Source: Mesostigma viride
Taxonomy: Eukaryota; Streptophyta; Mesostigmatophyceae; Mesostigmatales; Mesostigmataceae
Reading direction: 5' to 3'
Assembly (NCBI GenBank): GCA_009746045.1
Contig: RPFO01000175.1
Span: 62,001 to 126,000, forward strand
DNA length: 64,000 nucleotides
Shown: positions 30,328 through 40,119 of the stretch, piece by piece
Numbering within the stretch: the stretch's first letter is position 1
Layout of the letters: each line of letters opens with the position of its first letter
Translations under genes and position numbers: made by a program
Notes under the pieces: generated by a model
Databases searched by the model: none
What the model was told of the DNA's origin: nothing
What the model saw: only the letters and a program-made list of their open reading frames with translations

Positions 30328-31541
30328 CAGCTAACCAGCTGCAAACTGTCGAGGGCCTGCGCGCCCTGATGTCGCGGTATGAGCGGGGGACCATCAACCT
30401 GGACCCCACCCGCCTGCAACAAGCAACCGACAGCTTCTTGAGGGCCAACCCCCCTCTCACAGGTGTGTTTAACCCTCATAAAAAGGAATCCAAAATCAAT
30501 ATTGCTGGCTTGCCTGAGGGTCACACTGTTGAACAAGCTAAGCAATTTGTTTTTGCTTTGGAGTATGGGATGGAAGGTCTTAACCTTAGACATCAGTTTA
30601 AGGCTCTCAGGGCCTCCTCCACATTCCATCAATCATCTCCTGCAATCAGAGCATTGATTCAAACCTATCAGGAACGTACCCTGACACCTGAAGCAGCCAT
30701 TGAACAGTGGCCTACCTTTATCACTGATCTGAAACAGCTAGTGCTTACCAATAACCACATGGAAGCAGTAGAACGTTTCAACTGGCTTGCTGCATATAAG
30801 GTGAACAAGAATAACCTCTCTGGGGATGCAAAAACATACAGGGTAATGATTGAGAAAGACCTTGAGCTTCTCAAGCTCCAACCAAGGTATCTCATCCACA
30901 CCTGGCTAACAAAAGCTAATTTGCAACCTTCTGTCCTGGCTACCCTGCTTACAGGCCTCAAGTCCCTCTGGGACAACTTCAGAGCTGCCATGCTCTATAT
31001 CGAGGAGGCAGTGGACCCCCTGGGTACTGGCAACAACCAGGCCCAGGACCCCAAGGTCCAGGGTGTCCAAGGCCACAAACGCAAGGGGCAGGCCAGCCAG
31101 GGGGGGCACCCAAGACCCACAAGTCCTCCCACCAAGGGGGCAGTGGCTCTCAGGGGCGTGGCAACACGTGGCACCGTGTGCCCCTGCATGGCAACCCCAA
31201 CAACAACAACAACAACAACAACAACAGGTCCCAGCAGGGCAACAATAACAACAGGTCCCAACAGGGCCAAAACAACAACAACAACAGGTCCCAGCAGGGC
31301 CAGAACCGGTCCCAGCAGGGAAACAACAACAACAACAACACAACAACAACCAGCCTGGCAACCCTGGGGGGTCCATAAGGTGCCTGAGGTGCTTCCAACG
31401 AGGGCACGCACGGCACAACTGCCCCAACAACGACTCCCTGGCCAACGGGGTGGATCTCTGCCCGGGCTGCTGGCACGCACGTCATCCCCTGGGGCCTCCA
31501 GGCAGCCGTTGCAACAGGCCTCGCTACCCAAATCAATGTGA
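30144..31541 (+). CDS. Element 3 gag core
   Basis: Meaningful from about 30115 to 31370. A helical capsid-like region (about 30270-31030, with LEQLAILQAQLASLQDQQL and a Trp/Leu-rich segment) is followed by a CAA-repeat tract (31185-31345) that encodes poly-Thr, Asn or Gln depending on frame. The zinc knuckles that should follow are in the frame of the next ORF. Confidence 0.8.
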   Translation: MGWGPLPNQGGWPGPQEALGGGAEVPQAPNRPAEAPPRSGDVLEQLAILQAQLASLQDQQLTANQLQTVEGLRALMSRYERGTINLDPTRLQQATDSFLRANPPLTGVFNPHKKESKINIAGLPEGHTVEQAKQFVFALEYGMEGLNLRHQFKALRASSTFHQSSPAIRALIQTYQERTLTPEAAIEQWPTFITDLKQLVLTNNHMEAVERFNWLAAYKVNKNNLSGDAKTYRVMIEKDLELLKLQPRYLIHTWLTKANLQPSVLATLLTGLKSLWDNFRAAMLYIEEAVDPLGTGNNQAQDPKVQGVQGHKRKGQASQGGHPRPTSPPTKGAVALRGVATRGTVCPCMATPTTTTTTTTTGPSRATITTGPNRAKTTTTTGPSRARTGPSRETTTTTTQQQPAWQPWGVHKVPEVLPTRARTAQLPQQRLPGQRGGSLPGLLARTSSPGASRQPLQQASLPKSM

Positions 31542-34533
31542 GTTCACTCACCTTATGTACTCTGAGGATGATGATCTCATTACCATTGGGGATGGCAACC
31601 AGGGCATAATTGATTTTGAGGCAGCAACCTTACTGTCCTCCCAACACCCTGTTCTGGAACCTTACATAAAAGCACTAACCCCTACTGTTGACAACTCCAT
31701 AGATATCAAGGAGCTTGCTCATCAGCTGCACCTAGCCATGGGTCATGAAACAGTGGCTGAGGAACTGGCCAGACGGCTGGGGGGTAGTAGCATGGGAAAA
31801 CAACTCAGGAATGCAGTAAAACTGGCTAGACAACACTGTCAAGAATGTCAGTTCAATAGCCCCAAACCTCAAAAATGGCATACTGCAACTCCTTCCACCA
31901 ATAGGGGCATGATAGTGGGGGATGTGATGCACATCAACAAAGATGTCCAACCCTACCTGATCCTAAAAGACTCATGGTCCAGGTTCACAGTAATGGAACC
32001 CCTACCTGGCATGTCTGCAGGGCAGCTACGTGTTGCACTCATGATTGCTTTACCCAGATTCTACCCAGTTGACAGAATTTTGCTTGATCAACAATTTTCT
32101 TGTCTGACTGACCTGGAAGGGTGTGAAGCAATAGAGATTGCTGGGCTGGAAGATCATGAGGGTCAGGGGGTCATTGAAAGAACCATCAGATCTGTCAAAA
32201 CCCTACTAGCCAAAAATCCTTCCAAGGATGCTACTTCAGGGGTCTATTGTGACAGGGCACTCTGGTGTCATGAAATGTGCACAACCCTAAATATGAGACC
32301 TGTCTTGCATGCCACGTGGGGTGAAGTAATCCCAGCAGGCCTGCAGGCAGGTGTATATCCCCCAGAGGTGATAGCACTGTACAACACTGCACGTGCACAA
32401 ACCTCAGCAAAACTGGCAGAAAAAGATAAAACCCATTCCAGGCCAGTATTCCAAAAAGGTGATCAAGTTCTCTATTACAAGGAAAACAGCTTTGGTAAGG
32501 TTGGAACTTGGCTAGGTCCAGTTACCATCCGTGGATTTACCAAAAACAGCAAGACCGTGGAGGTCAAGCACAATATCAATGGGAAGCGTCACAGGGTGAG
32601 CTGTCATAGAATTAAGAAGTATTATTCTCCCATGGCAGACGTGCCTGGGGAAGAGTCTTTAAGCATGGACTCACTACTTCTATCTGGCAACTCCAGCATG
32701 CCCAGCAGTAGCTCTGAGCCACCAATTACTGCTGTTGACAGCACCACAGCACCCTCTGTGAACCCTTCCACCCTCAGTGAAGCCAGGCCCACTTCACAAC
32801 CTGGGGATTGCTTAACCAGGCACGAGGTAGCTGGGTTGGAAGCATTAGCTCAGCCCCAAGGCACGAACCTGTCTGCCAAACCTCCCGCTCTGAGGTCCAA
32901 ATTGGCAGTCGCCTTGCAAGCACTACACAGGTCACATAAGCAACAAGCTGCTGTGGCCGCAGGGTTGGCAAAAGTCTCAGCTGTGTGCACTAGTCAGGAC
33001 CCCTGGACCCTGGCAATAGACACTCAGGCACAGGTCAGTGTGATCAGTGCACAAGCCATCCCTGGTCTTGAGATTGCACCTTCATTTTGGGCACGGGTGC
33101 AGGATTTCTCAGGCCAAAGCTCACTGGATGTAGTGGGACAAGTGATGCTCCCTATACTTGGTATTCAGACACCCTTCCAGGTGGTGGAGGGGTACTCTGG
33201 TAACACCTTGTTGGGGGAACCTTTTGTATCCTATCCTGGGGTGCTTATCTCAGCTAATGAGCTCAGTGTCACAGGGGTGGGTGCAGTTCCTCTGGACCAC
33301 TTTAAAATCCCTCTCTCCAGTATTGTCCCTGGTATGGATGCTGTCATCAAGGCAGTCAACACTCAGTATGCACCAGGGGAGATCCCTGATCTGGACAAGT
33401 TAGTGCACAGCCAGTTCCTCCATCCCTCAGCCTTTGGGCTGGGTAAGTGGGACATAGCCATGCACTCACCCCACCAAATCTCCCACGTCATACAAGAATG
33501 CAAAACACAAAAAGGGTTTACCAAGTGGCTGATGGCCATTGTCCACCAAGCCAGGCAGGAATGGGTCCTGCCCAACCCCAAAAACCCTCAATACAAACCG
33601 CCTGTCACCCCTTCATGGGACGTGCCAGAGGGAGCCAAAAAGCTCAGATTAAAATTTGTTCTCAAACAAAAACCACAAAAAGTGGGCTCCCCAATCTTCC
33701 ATGCCAGACCATGTGTCACAGAATTAAAGGGGACATCCACACTGCCAAAAGGGGAAACATATACACCTGGGCTGCAACAAACCTCACTCAGGATCATGCT
33801 CTCCCTATTCCTCCACAACCTCAATGCAGGCCAAGACTATGTCTGCAAAGCCACTGACATTAAAAGGGCCTTCCTCAGGGGGGACCCAGAAAAGGCTGAA
33901 TCTGTGTGGAAAGGGAAGGTGTACGTGGTAGACACCCCAGCTGTGTGGAAACCTTACATTGATGAGCCCCACCTTATCATCAACATTGGGGTGGAAGGGC
34001 TTGTCAGTGCCCCCAAAATTTTCAGAGACTCAGCAGAGGAAGTATTCAAAAAGCTCAAGGCCACGTATGATGACCTGGACCCATGCTTTTTTGTTGTACC
34101 CACCCCCTCTGGACTGCTGTTCTTTGTGTGGCATGGAGATGACCAACTCATTTGTGGGCCTAGAGCTGAGGTGGAAAAATTTATTCAGCAGGTCCAGGAA
34201 TCATATGAGATTGGCAAACAGGTGGAATTGAGCACAACCCCCATCCAGTTCTGTGGCATCATGTTGCAGCTGCACAGGCAGCCAGATCAATGGGTCTGCT
34301 CTCTCTCTCCTCCTGCAGAATATATTCAAGATTGTCTAGATCTGCTGCATCACACCTGCCTCCCCTTACACATGTGTGCCACTGTTCAGGGCAAACTGGG
34401 GTGGTGGTCAGCCATCTGTGGGGCTCCCTTAGCTGTCATCAGCAGGGTCACCCATGATGTTCTAGTCAAAATCAAATGCAGTCACATCAGGAAGTTGATC
34501 CATGACTGCCCCCCCTCATCCTCCATGGCCTGA
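31376..34533 (+). CDS. Element 3 zinc knuckles / integrase / protease-like / reverse transcriptase ORF
   Basis: A single open frame; numbering from 31450. Before it comes a CX2CX4HX4C knuckle (CLRCFQRGHARHNC, 31381-31422), then a second cluster (CPGCWHARH). Integrase: H94, H99, C130, C133, then D158 (VGDVMH), D213 (LLDQQF) and E243 (VIERT), with 29 residues between D213 and E243. Retropepsin-like domain: DTQAQVSVIS from D524 and LLGEPFV at 587-593. Reverse transcriptase: motif A TDIKRAFLRGD (D803) and HGDD at 895-898. Only about 65 residues separate the knuckles from integrase, too few for a protease there. The frame is lost at a run of seven C at 34508-34514. Confidence 0.95.
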
Positions 34534-34538
34534 ATCTG

Positions 34539-35063
34539 ATGGAAGACATCCACATACACAGTGTCATGGACAGCTCCATGGAGAGCAGAACAATCAATCA
34601 GATGGGGGCACGGGAATCAGGGCTGTTTTTTCTCACCAACAGGTCAGATTACATGTCCCTCACTTCCTGGTACAGCAGGCTACACCGCAGAAAACCTGGC
34701 AGCAGCAACTCAGCTGAATGTCGTGCTGTGGTGTCTGCTGCATTGCATGCTCGTTCCCTGCAGCACATGCTCACCTGGCTACAAACCCAGGCAGGCAGCA
34801 CATGCAATGTCATCTCACATCTCTATACTGACAGCCAATCTGTGATCAGTTTTCTAACCAAGAAATCTGTCTCTGCTGCTGTCCACACTGACCTGGATTG
34901 GGTGATCCTCAAACAGGAGGCCACCTATTTTTCCAGCTGGACTCATGTGGAGGATGAGGACAACCCAGCAGACGCTCTCACGAAGCTGCGGGATGCTGCT
35001 GGCCAACAGTACCAGCTCCTCTTTCAGAACATGAACCCCTATGATATCAGAGTCAGTGTTTGA
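34539..35063 (+). CDS. Element 3 RNase H
   Basis: Meaningful from about 34515. D in SVMDSSME, E in AECRAVV, D in YTDSQS and the NPADALTK box: the complete RNase H set. It is in a different frame from the reverse transcriptase; the switch is at the C run 34508-34514. Confidence 0.88.
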   Translation: MEDIHIHSVMDSSMESRTINQMGARESGLFFLTNRSDYMSLTSWYSRLHRRKPGSSNSAECRAVVSAALHARSLQHMLTWLQTQAGSTCNVISHLYTDSQSVISFLTKKSVSAAVHTDLDWVILKQEATYFSSWTHVEDEDNPADALTKLRDAAGQQYQLLFQNMNPYDIRVSV

Positions 35064-35437
35064 ATAAATGACTGGCCATAGCACAGTACACAACCACCAC
35101 ACCCCCTTACCACAGCGATAGCTGCTGGGCGCCATAAAATTCAACACATTCGTTGTGGGGTGTGAGTGCTGGCTAGGTCAGATTTGTATCCATTTGCAGC
35201 TTGAGGACACAAGCTTTGTATCCATTTACTTAATGTGTGCTTCAGTAACTGGCCAAACCAGCCAGCTGTGTACACCTTATTTAATGTGCAATATAACACC
35301 TGGCCAGAACAGCCAGCTGTAACCAACCTGGCTCAACCAGCCATGTCTCTTTTGTACCCCTAATCAACTTAAAAACAATAACAATAATGTTGGGGGTGCA
35401 GACCTGCATTAAGAAATAAATAATAAAACAATACTGG

Positions 35438-35910
35438 AGTTAGTCTCCATGCTTTGCTGTAGACTAAGTCTCAAAGGCATTGTGAATACAACGTATGAAT
35501 AAGCCTTGTAAACCTACGTTGGTATGTGAATATAAATACCACGTGGGCTATGCAGATAGGAATGCTAGTCGAGTCGCATACGTTTCCCTAGATAGGTACT
35601 TTGGGTACTGAGGTACGTGACAGATGTCAGTACCCAGTATACGTAGTGTCCTGTCATTGGACGGTACTAGAGTATCCTAGATAGGGACCGTACTGCAGCG
35701 TGCATTGATTTGTGATCGCACGATGCAGTGACTAGACTGCTACCTGTCATCGTGTGGCCTCGGGCCAACGGTCTGCACCCAACGGTCACTGGCGGCGCAG
35801 CCGGTGAGAGGAACGTTGATAAAGGGTAAACCTATTTTCTAATGAACCAAGCAATTCATTGCTCCAAGCCTTCAGTGTTCTCAAGCAATATATCCCACCG
35901 CATTCTAACT
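35438..35910 (+). repeat. Element 3, 3' LTR
   Basis: 473 bp, AGTTAG..CTAACT, followed by TSD GAGGG and the rest of the GGGGGA microsatellite. Confidence 0.96.
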
Positions 35911-35959
35911 GAGGGGGAGGGGGAGGGGGGGGAGGGGGAGGGGAGGGGAGGGGAGGGGG
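35911..35959. repeat. (GGGGGA)n microsatellite, right part
   Basis: Continuation of the array at 28112-28255 after element 3. It ends about 30 bp before the transposase-like ORF. Confidence 0.92.
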
Positions 35960-35967
35960 CGGCCGTA

Positions 35968-36018
35968 TAATATTACGCAGTTCCTAAAGCCATGTATTAC
36001 GCAGTTCCTAAAGCCATG
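35968..36018 (+). repeat. 24-bp tandem duplication at the start of the transposase-like ORF
   Basis: TATTACGCAGTTCCTAAAG followed by CCATG occurs twice back to back, giving two in-frame ATG codons 24 bp apart (35992, 36016). Confidence 0.9.
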
Positions 36019-39000
36019 AAGGGCCTGGGCATTATGGAGCCCGATGCGGGGGCGCAAGTTATTGGAATGCTATTCTCGCTGCTTGTCCTGGTGGTCGTGT
36101 TGCTCGTCATGGCGAGACGAGGGCTCCGTCTTAGCGCTGCCGCAGTCTTAGCGAAATGCACCACGGATGCGTCCTGTGCTGCGGCACTTAGCAGGGACTG
36201 GGACTGTGGGTGTGGCCGCCATTGTTTGCGAAGCGTGCATTTCGAGGAGATAAGAGCGATGAGGTCAGACTTTTGGTCCAAGCCGAAGCAGGCGGAGCGG
36301 AAACATTTCATATCGAACCAGCTTTACCAAGCGGGTCAGAAAGAAGATGAAATTCCGGGGAGCTTGCGTCACAAACGCAGTCGAGACGAGGGCTTCCTTT
36401 TCGCAGTGGATGGCTACGTTACTTACCCAGCTGACAGGCATCAGCCAGAGTCGGCAACCCCGTTTCGGCATCGCATGTGTGAAGCCGCTTTCCGCCGTGC
36501 TTTGTATATCAACCCCAATATGTGGCACACGGCTGTCAAGGAGACAACCCGCCCTCGACCTTTGCCTGGCGATCGTGATTTGGAGTCCGGCTTGGGTAGC
36601 ACTGCTGGACGGCGCATTGGGGTATCCCAGTCATTGTCTGCCAAGATTGGGGAGGCCAAGGCGCTTTGTGAGCTGTGGATTCGGCGTTGGTTCTGCCCAG
36701 CAGTTGAGAAGGATCCCCGGGATGGCGCCAGCATCATTGAGCAACCGTGCAAGAAGACTTTATACTCGGACTACACTGCAGAGCAGCAGGACTACGGAAC
36801 ACCTGTAGTTAGCATGTCGCTTTTCAGGAAATTTTTGAAGCAGTGAGAGTAAGCATGCGAGTCCGGATTGAGAAATATCGCACGAAAATTATGGGTGAGT
36901 GCTCCCGCTGCCGGAAGTTAAAGGATGCCATCTTGTCTTATCGGACCACTGACCGGGCCCGGTGGGAGGCTTTCAAAGAGAAGTTAGCTGATCACACCGA
37001 CTTCTTTAATGGGGAACGGATGGCTTACCTGCAACGAAGGTTTGAGGGCGCCAAGCACTATTTTGTTTCCATAGTCATTGATGGTCTGGCGAAAATGAAG
37101 ACGGCGGTTCCAACCAGGGGCAGCGCCTCGAAAGAGTGGCTTAGCAGCCGCAAGCTACATATACCCTACCAGCTGGTTTTCTCGATTTTGCACGGAGTGA
37201 GGACGTACTTCTGGGTGATCATGCCTTGGGTAGCCAATTCTGAGGTTTCTGGTAATTCAGGGCGTGTCACTGCGACGCTGCTCACACACCAATTGTTGGA
37301 AGTGGTGGTTGAGCGACCATGGGAAAGGTCCCACAATCCTGAGATCCGCGAGTTTGGCCTTGCCACGACACTCGTCCTTCAAGTGGACGGGGGTGGGGAC
37401 AACATGAATAGCGAGCTATTGGGCTTTCTAGCGGTTCTCATTAATAACCGCCGTCTCTTTTCTCTCATCAGGGTGTGCCGCCTGCCCCCGGGGCACACCC
37501 ATAATGACGCTGATCAGAGATTTGGTTGGTTTATCCGGTGGTACAACGGGATGAAGAACCGTGTGTCAGATCTCGCACCGGTGCTCATGCTGACATTTCA
37601 AGATGTGTTGCAAGGGCTGACGCGTGCCTTTGCACACTTCTACGAGCAAGGCCCATCCGGGAGCATGGCGACAATAAACCCACTGCCGCCATCTGCCAAG
37701 GTTGGTTTTCTTTAAAATACTATGAATTTCTTCCGGGTTCTTCTTCTTTTCCATATGTAGCATGCCATAGTTAACCAATAATCACCTTGCTTACTCGCCT
37801 CTTATTGCAACTGTTTGTTCTATGCTTGTTGCTTGCAGCTCGTCAATGCAGCGCTGGACTTCACAACGTGGCTTCGAGGCTGCATAGACCCAGATCTTGG
37901 GCGTTGGGTCAAGTCTGCTGACGTGGTTATGGACGCGTCAACCAACCAACCTGTGGTCACTGGAGCATCGGCCGGTCAGCAAGATATTTGATATCGAGCT
38001 ATTCGGCCATCACGATGAAGGTGCAGGGGCGGACGTTGGTGATGACTGCTTTTTGCGCTACCGACTTGCCACGGCAGAGGCGTTAGCTGATGTGCCCGCC
38101 AACTGTTGGAGGCCTCTTGGGCCGAACGAGGAGCCATGCGACATGGTTACTGTCTCTTCGAAGCGTGTGAGTGATGGCAAAGAGCTCCGCGGCGTGCTAG
38201 TCATGGAGGCGACCAAGGCGCCCAAGGGCAGCCCAGGTGTTGCCGCGTTTGCAGATTGGGATGGCGATCGCGCAATCCGCCGTCATTGCTCTAAACTCAA
38301 CCGAGTGTTTCCAGACATCATGACGGATGCAAAGCAAGCAGAGCTCAACGAGGAGATCCGCGGCTTCCCCGCTGAGCCGGAGCAAGTGGAAGAAGAAGCG
38401 TCGGTGTTTGACCGCATGATCCAAGCTCTGACGGAGTGCAGGGAGCAGCAAAAACACAAGCCCCTCCCTTTTTGCCTCCACAGTGCAGGGGATCAGGCGG
38501 TGATGCGGGCTGCCCGTGCTTTGGAAGCGCCGCTGCACCCAATTATCAGCCATGCAGGCAACCGCCGGCACGAGGTGCAAACTGCCATTCACCGGGCGCG
38601 ACGCGAGGCTGAGCGCCTGCCGGCCGCATCTGCCACGCCTGCCACGCTTGCCTCCAATCCTCCTACTGGAGTTGCCTCCAATTCTCCTGCGGATGCCACC
38701 GGTGGTGCACGGACCATTGCGACTGCGGGTCATATTTTTTCCGTAAATCCCGGCATTATCTCCCGCGGAGACTTTCTCATCATCAAGAGACCTGCGGTGA
38801 CGTGCGGGGAAGGCATGCCCTGGCCAGAGGAGCTCTTGGTGAAGGTCATGGATGCGTCTACTGTTCGTTCACGCGGGACTCTGACTGTTTCCGTGTTTTA
38901 CTCACCCTCCTGGGAAGGGCAGTTTAACAAGCTCTCGCTGGCAGGCGGTGGGCCGGGCCTGACGGTGTCGGCATCGGAAATCATCGTTCAACACTGGACA

Positions 39001-39522
39001 GTTGGTGCATCAGGGCAGGCTGTCCACACTCCGTCGCTGACAGCAGCACGTAAGCTATCTCGTGCAACCCTCCAGGCCTTAGATGACCATCCACACGTGC
39101 ACTTTGCTGGTTTTCAAACGCAGCAAGCTGCTGCAGCGACGTCAAAAGCTGCATGTGCGGCACACTTTGTTGAGCACGGGCTGCGCGCGCTGAAAGGGAG
39201 AAGGCTGTGCGCCTTGTGGGGTGCTGCCAAGACCCGTTTTCACGGGTGGGTCACAGAAGTACATGAGAATGGCGGGGCTTTGAAGATCGAGACGGTTTGG
39301 TCCGACGGCAAGGGAGCGACGTACACCACGCTGGAGGAAGTCTTAAAGTTCATCTGCGGGTGCCCTCATGCGGCTAATGCCTTTGGCCGCGAAAATATTT
39401 TTCAGGATGGTGCCGCGGCCGTCGCTGAGACGGGGGCGGAAGAGCCCCAACTTTCTTTTGTTTGTGAGAGTAGCGAGAGTAGCGATGAGGAGGAGGAGGA
39501 GGAGGAGGAAGCATGGGAATGA
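35992..39522 (+). pseudogene. Transposase-like gene with GHTHxDxDQRF signature (DUF7869-like)
   Basis: Three colinear blocks: 35992-36840, 36843-37700 and, after a 138-bp intron (37701-37838, GT..TTGCTTGCAG, phase 0), 37839-39522. The first two blocks differ in frame at 36840; a further frame change lies between about 37900 and 37990. N-terminus: a hydrophobic segment (MLFSLLVLVVVLLVM), then a Cys-rich start (CGCGRHC) and R/F-rich stretch typical of this family. Core: CSRCRKLKDAI, then three acidic sites of an RNase H-like fold: IDG (D at 37080), VDGGGDN (37386 and 37398) and GHTHNDADQRFG (37491-37526). The C-terminal 500 residues are unrecognised and end in an acidic tail. From memory this matches the DUF7869 group, which I believe is transposon-linked but cannot verify. 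It is probably the transposase of the surrounding TIR element; the frame breaks could be real decay or sequence errors. Confidence 0.7.
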
Positions 39523-39759
39523 TGGGGAATGTGTGAAAGCTTCGATAGGAGTAAAGGCGTCTCTTTGTCCTGTCAAGCATGCTAGTCTTGTTGCAAGAAT
39601 GAAGCCCAACATGCCAACTGTCCATGCATGGTCATGTTGCATAATGGTGGGCATAAGATACATGTGTTTGCTAGTGGCCATGTTTTACACGGAAATGGAT
39701 TTACGTTCAGTATGTGATTCAATGACATGTGATTATTTTGGTTGATGCATGCAATATAC

Positions 39760-40119
39760 CCCATGATAACCAATGCACGTGCAAAGGTGTGTGTTTATAT
39801 GCAATCTGAGGTGCAACGGTGTGCCGGTGTGCCGGTGTGCCGGTGGCACGGTGGCACGATGCAACGGTGTCATGAGCATGTCTAGGTAACCCTTGCATGA
39901 CCCATTACCCTTGATAAATCCCAATGGATAACCATTGTATGTGCAAATATGTGTGTTTATATGCAACTTTTGAGATGGCACGGTGGCACGGTGGCACGGT
40001 GGCACGATGCCACGGTGCCACGGTGTCATGAGCATCTAGGTAACCCTTGCATGACCCATCCACCTACATAAATCCCATGGATAACAATTGCATGTGCAAA
40101 GGTGTGTGCATATATATAT
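39760..40119. repeat. Right subterminal tandem repeat with GGTGTGCC and GGCACGGT arrays
   Basis: Two and a half copies of a ~170-bp unit (..TGTGTGTTTATATGCAA.. then array then ..TCATGAGCAT..TAGGTAACCCTTGCATGACCC). The arrays are at about 39817-39857 and 39973-40025. The third copy is split by the LINE fragment and resumes at 41531. Motif orientation is inverted relative to the left end. Confidence 0.85.

Larger units (their letters stand above)
28256..35910 (+). mobile_element. Copia-like LTR retrotransposon, element 3 (7655 bp)
   Basis: Two 473-bp LTRs that I read as identical, begin AGTTAG and end CTAACT; 5-bp TSD GAGGG (28251-28255, 35911-35915). Order is a long N-terminal extension plus gag, zinc knuckles, integrase, retropepsin-like domain, reverse transcriptase, RNase H. 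Integrase through reverse transcriptase is one uninterrupted ORF, the clearest proof of the unusual domain order. Identical LTRs imply a very recent insertion, yet frame changes occur near 30110, 31370 and 34510. Confidence 0.96.

Noticed and set aside
32774..33857. Shadow ORFs inside element 3 pol
   Set aside because: Overlap the well supported integrase-protease-reverse transcriptase frame.
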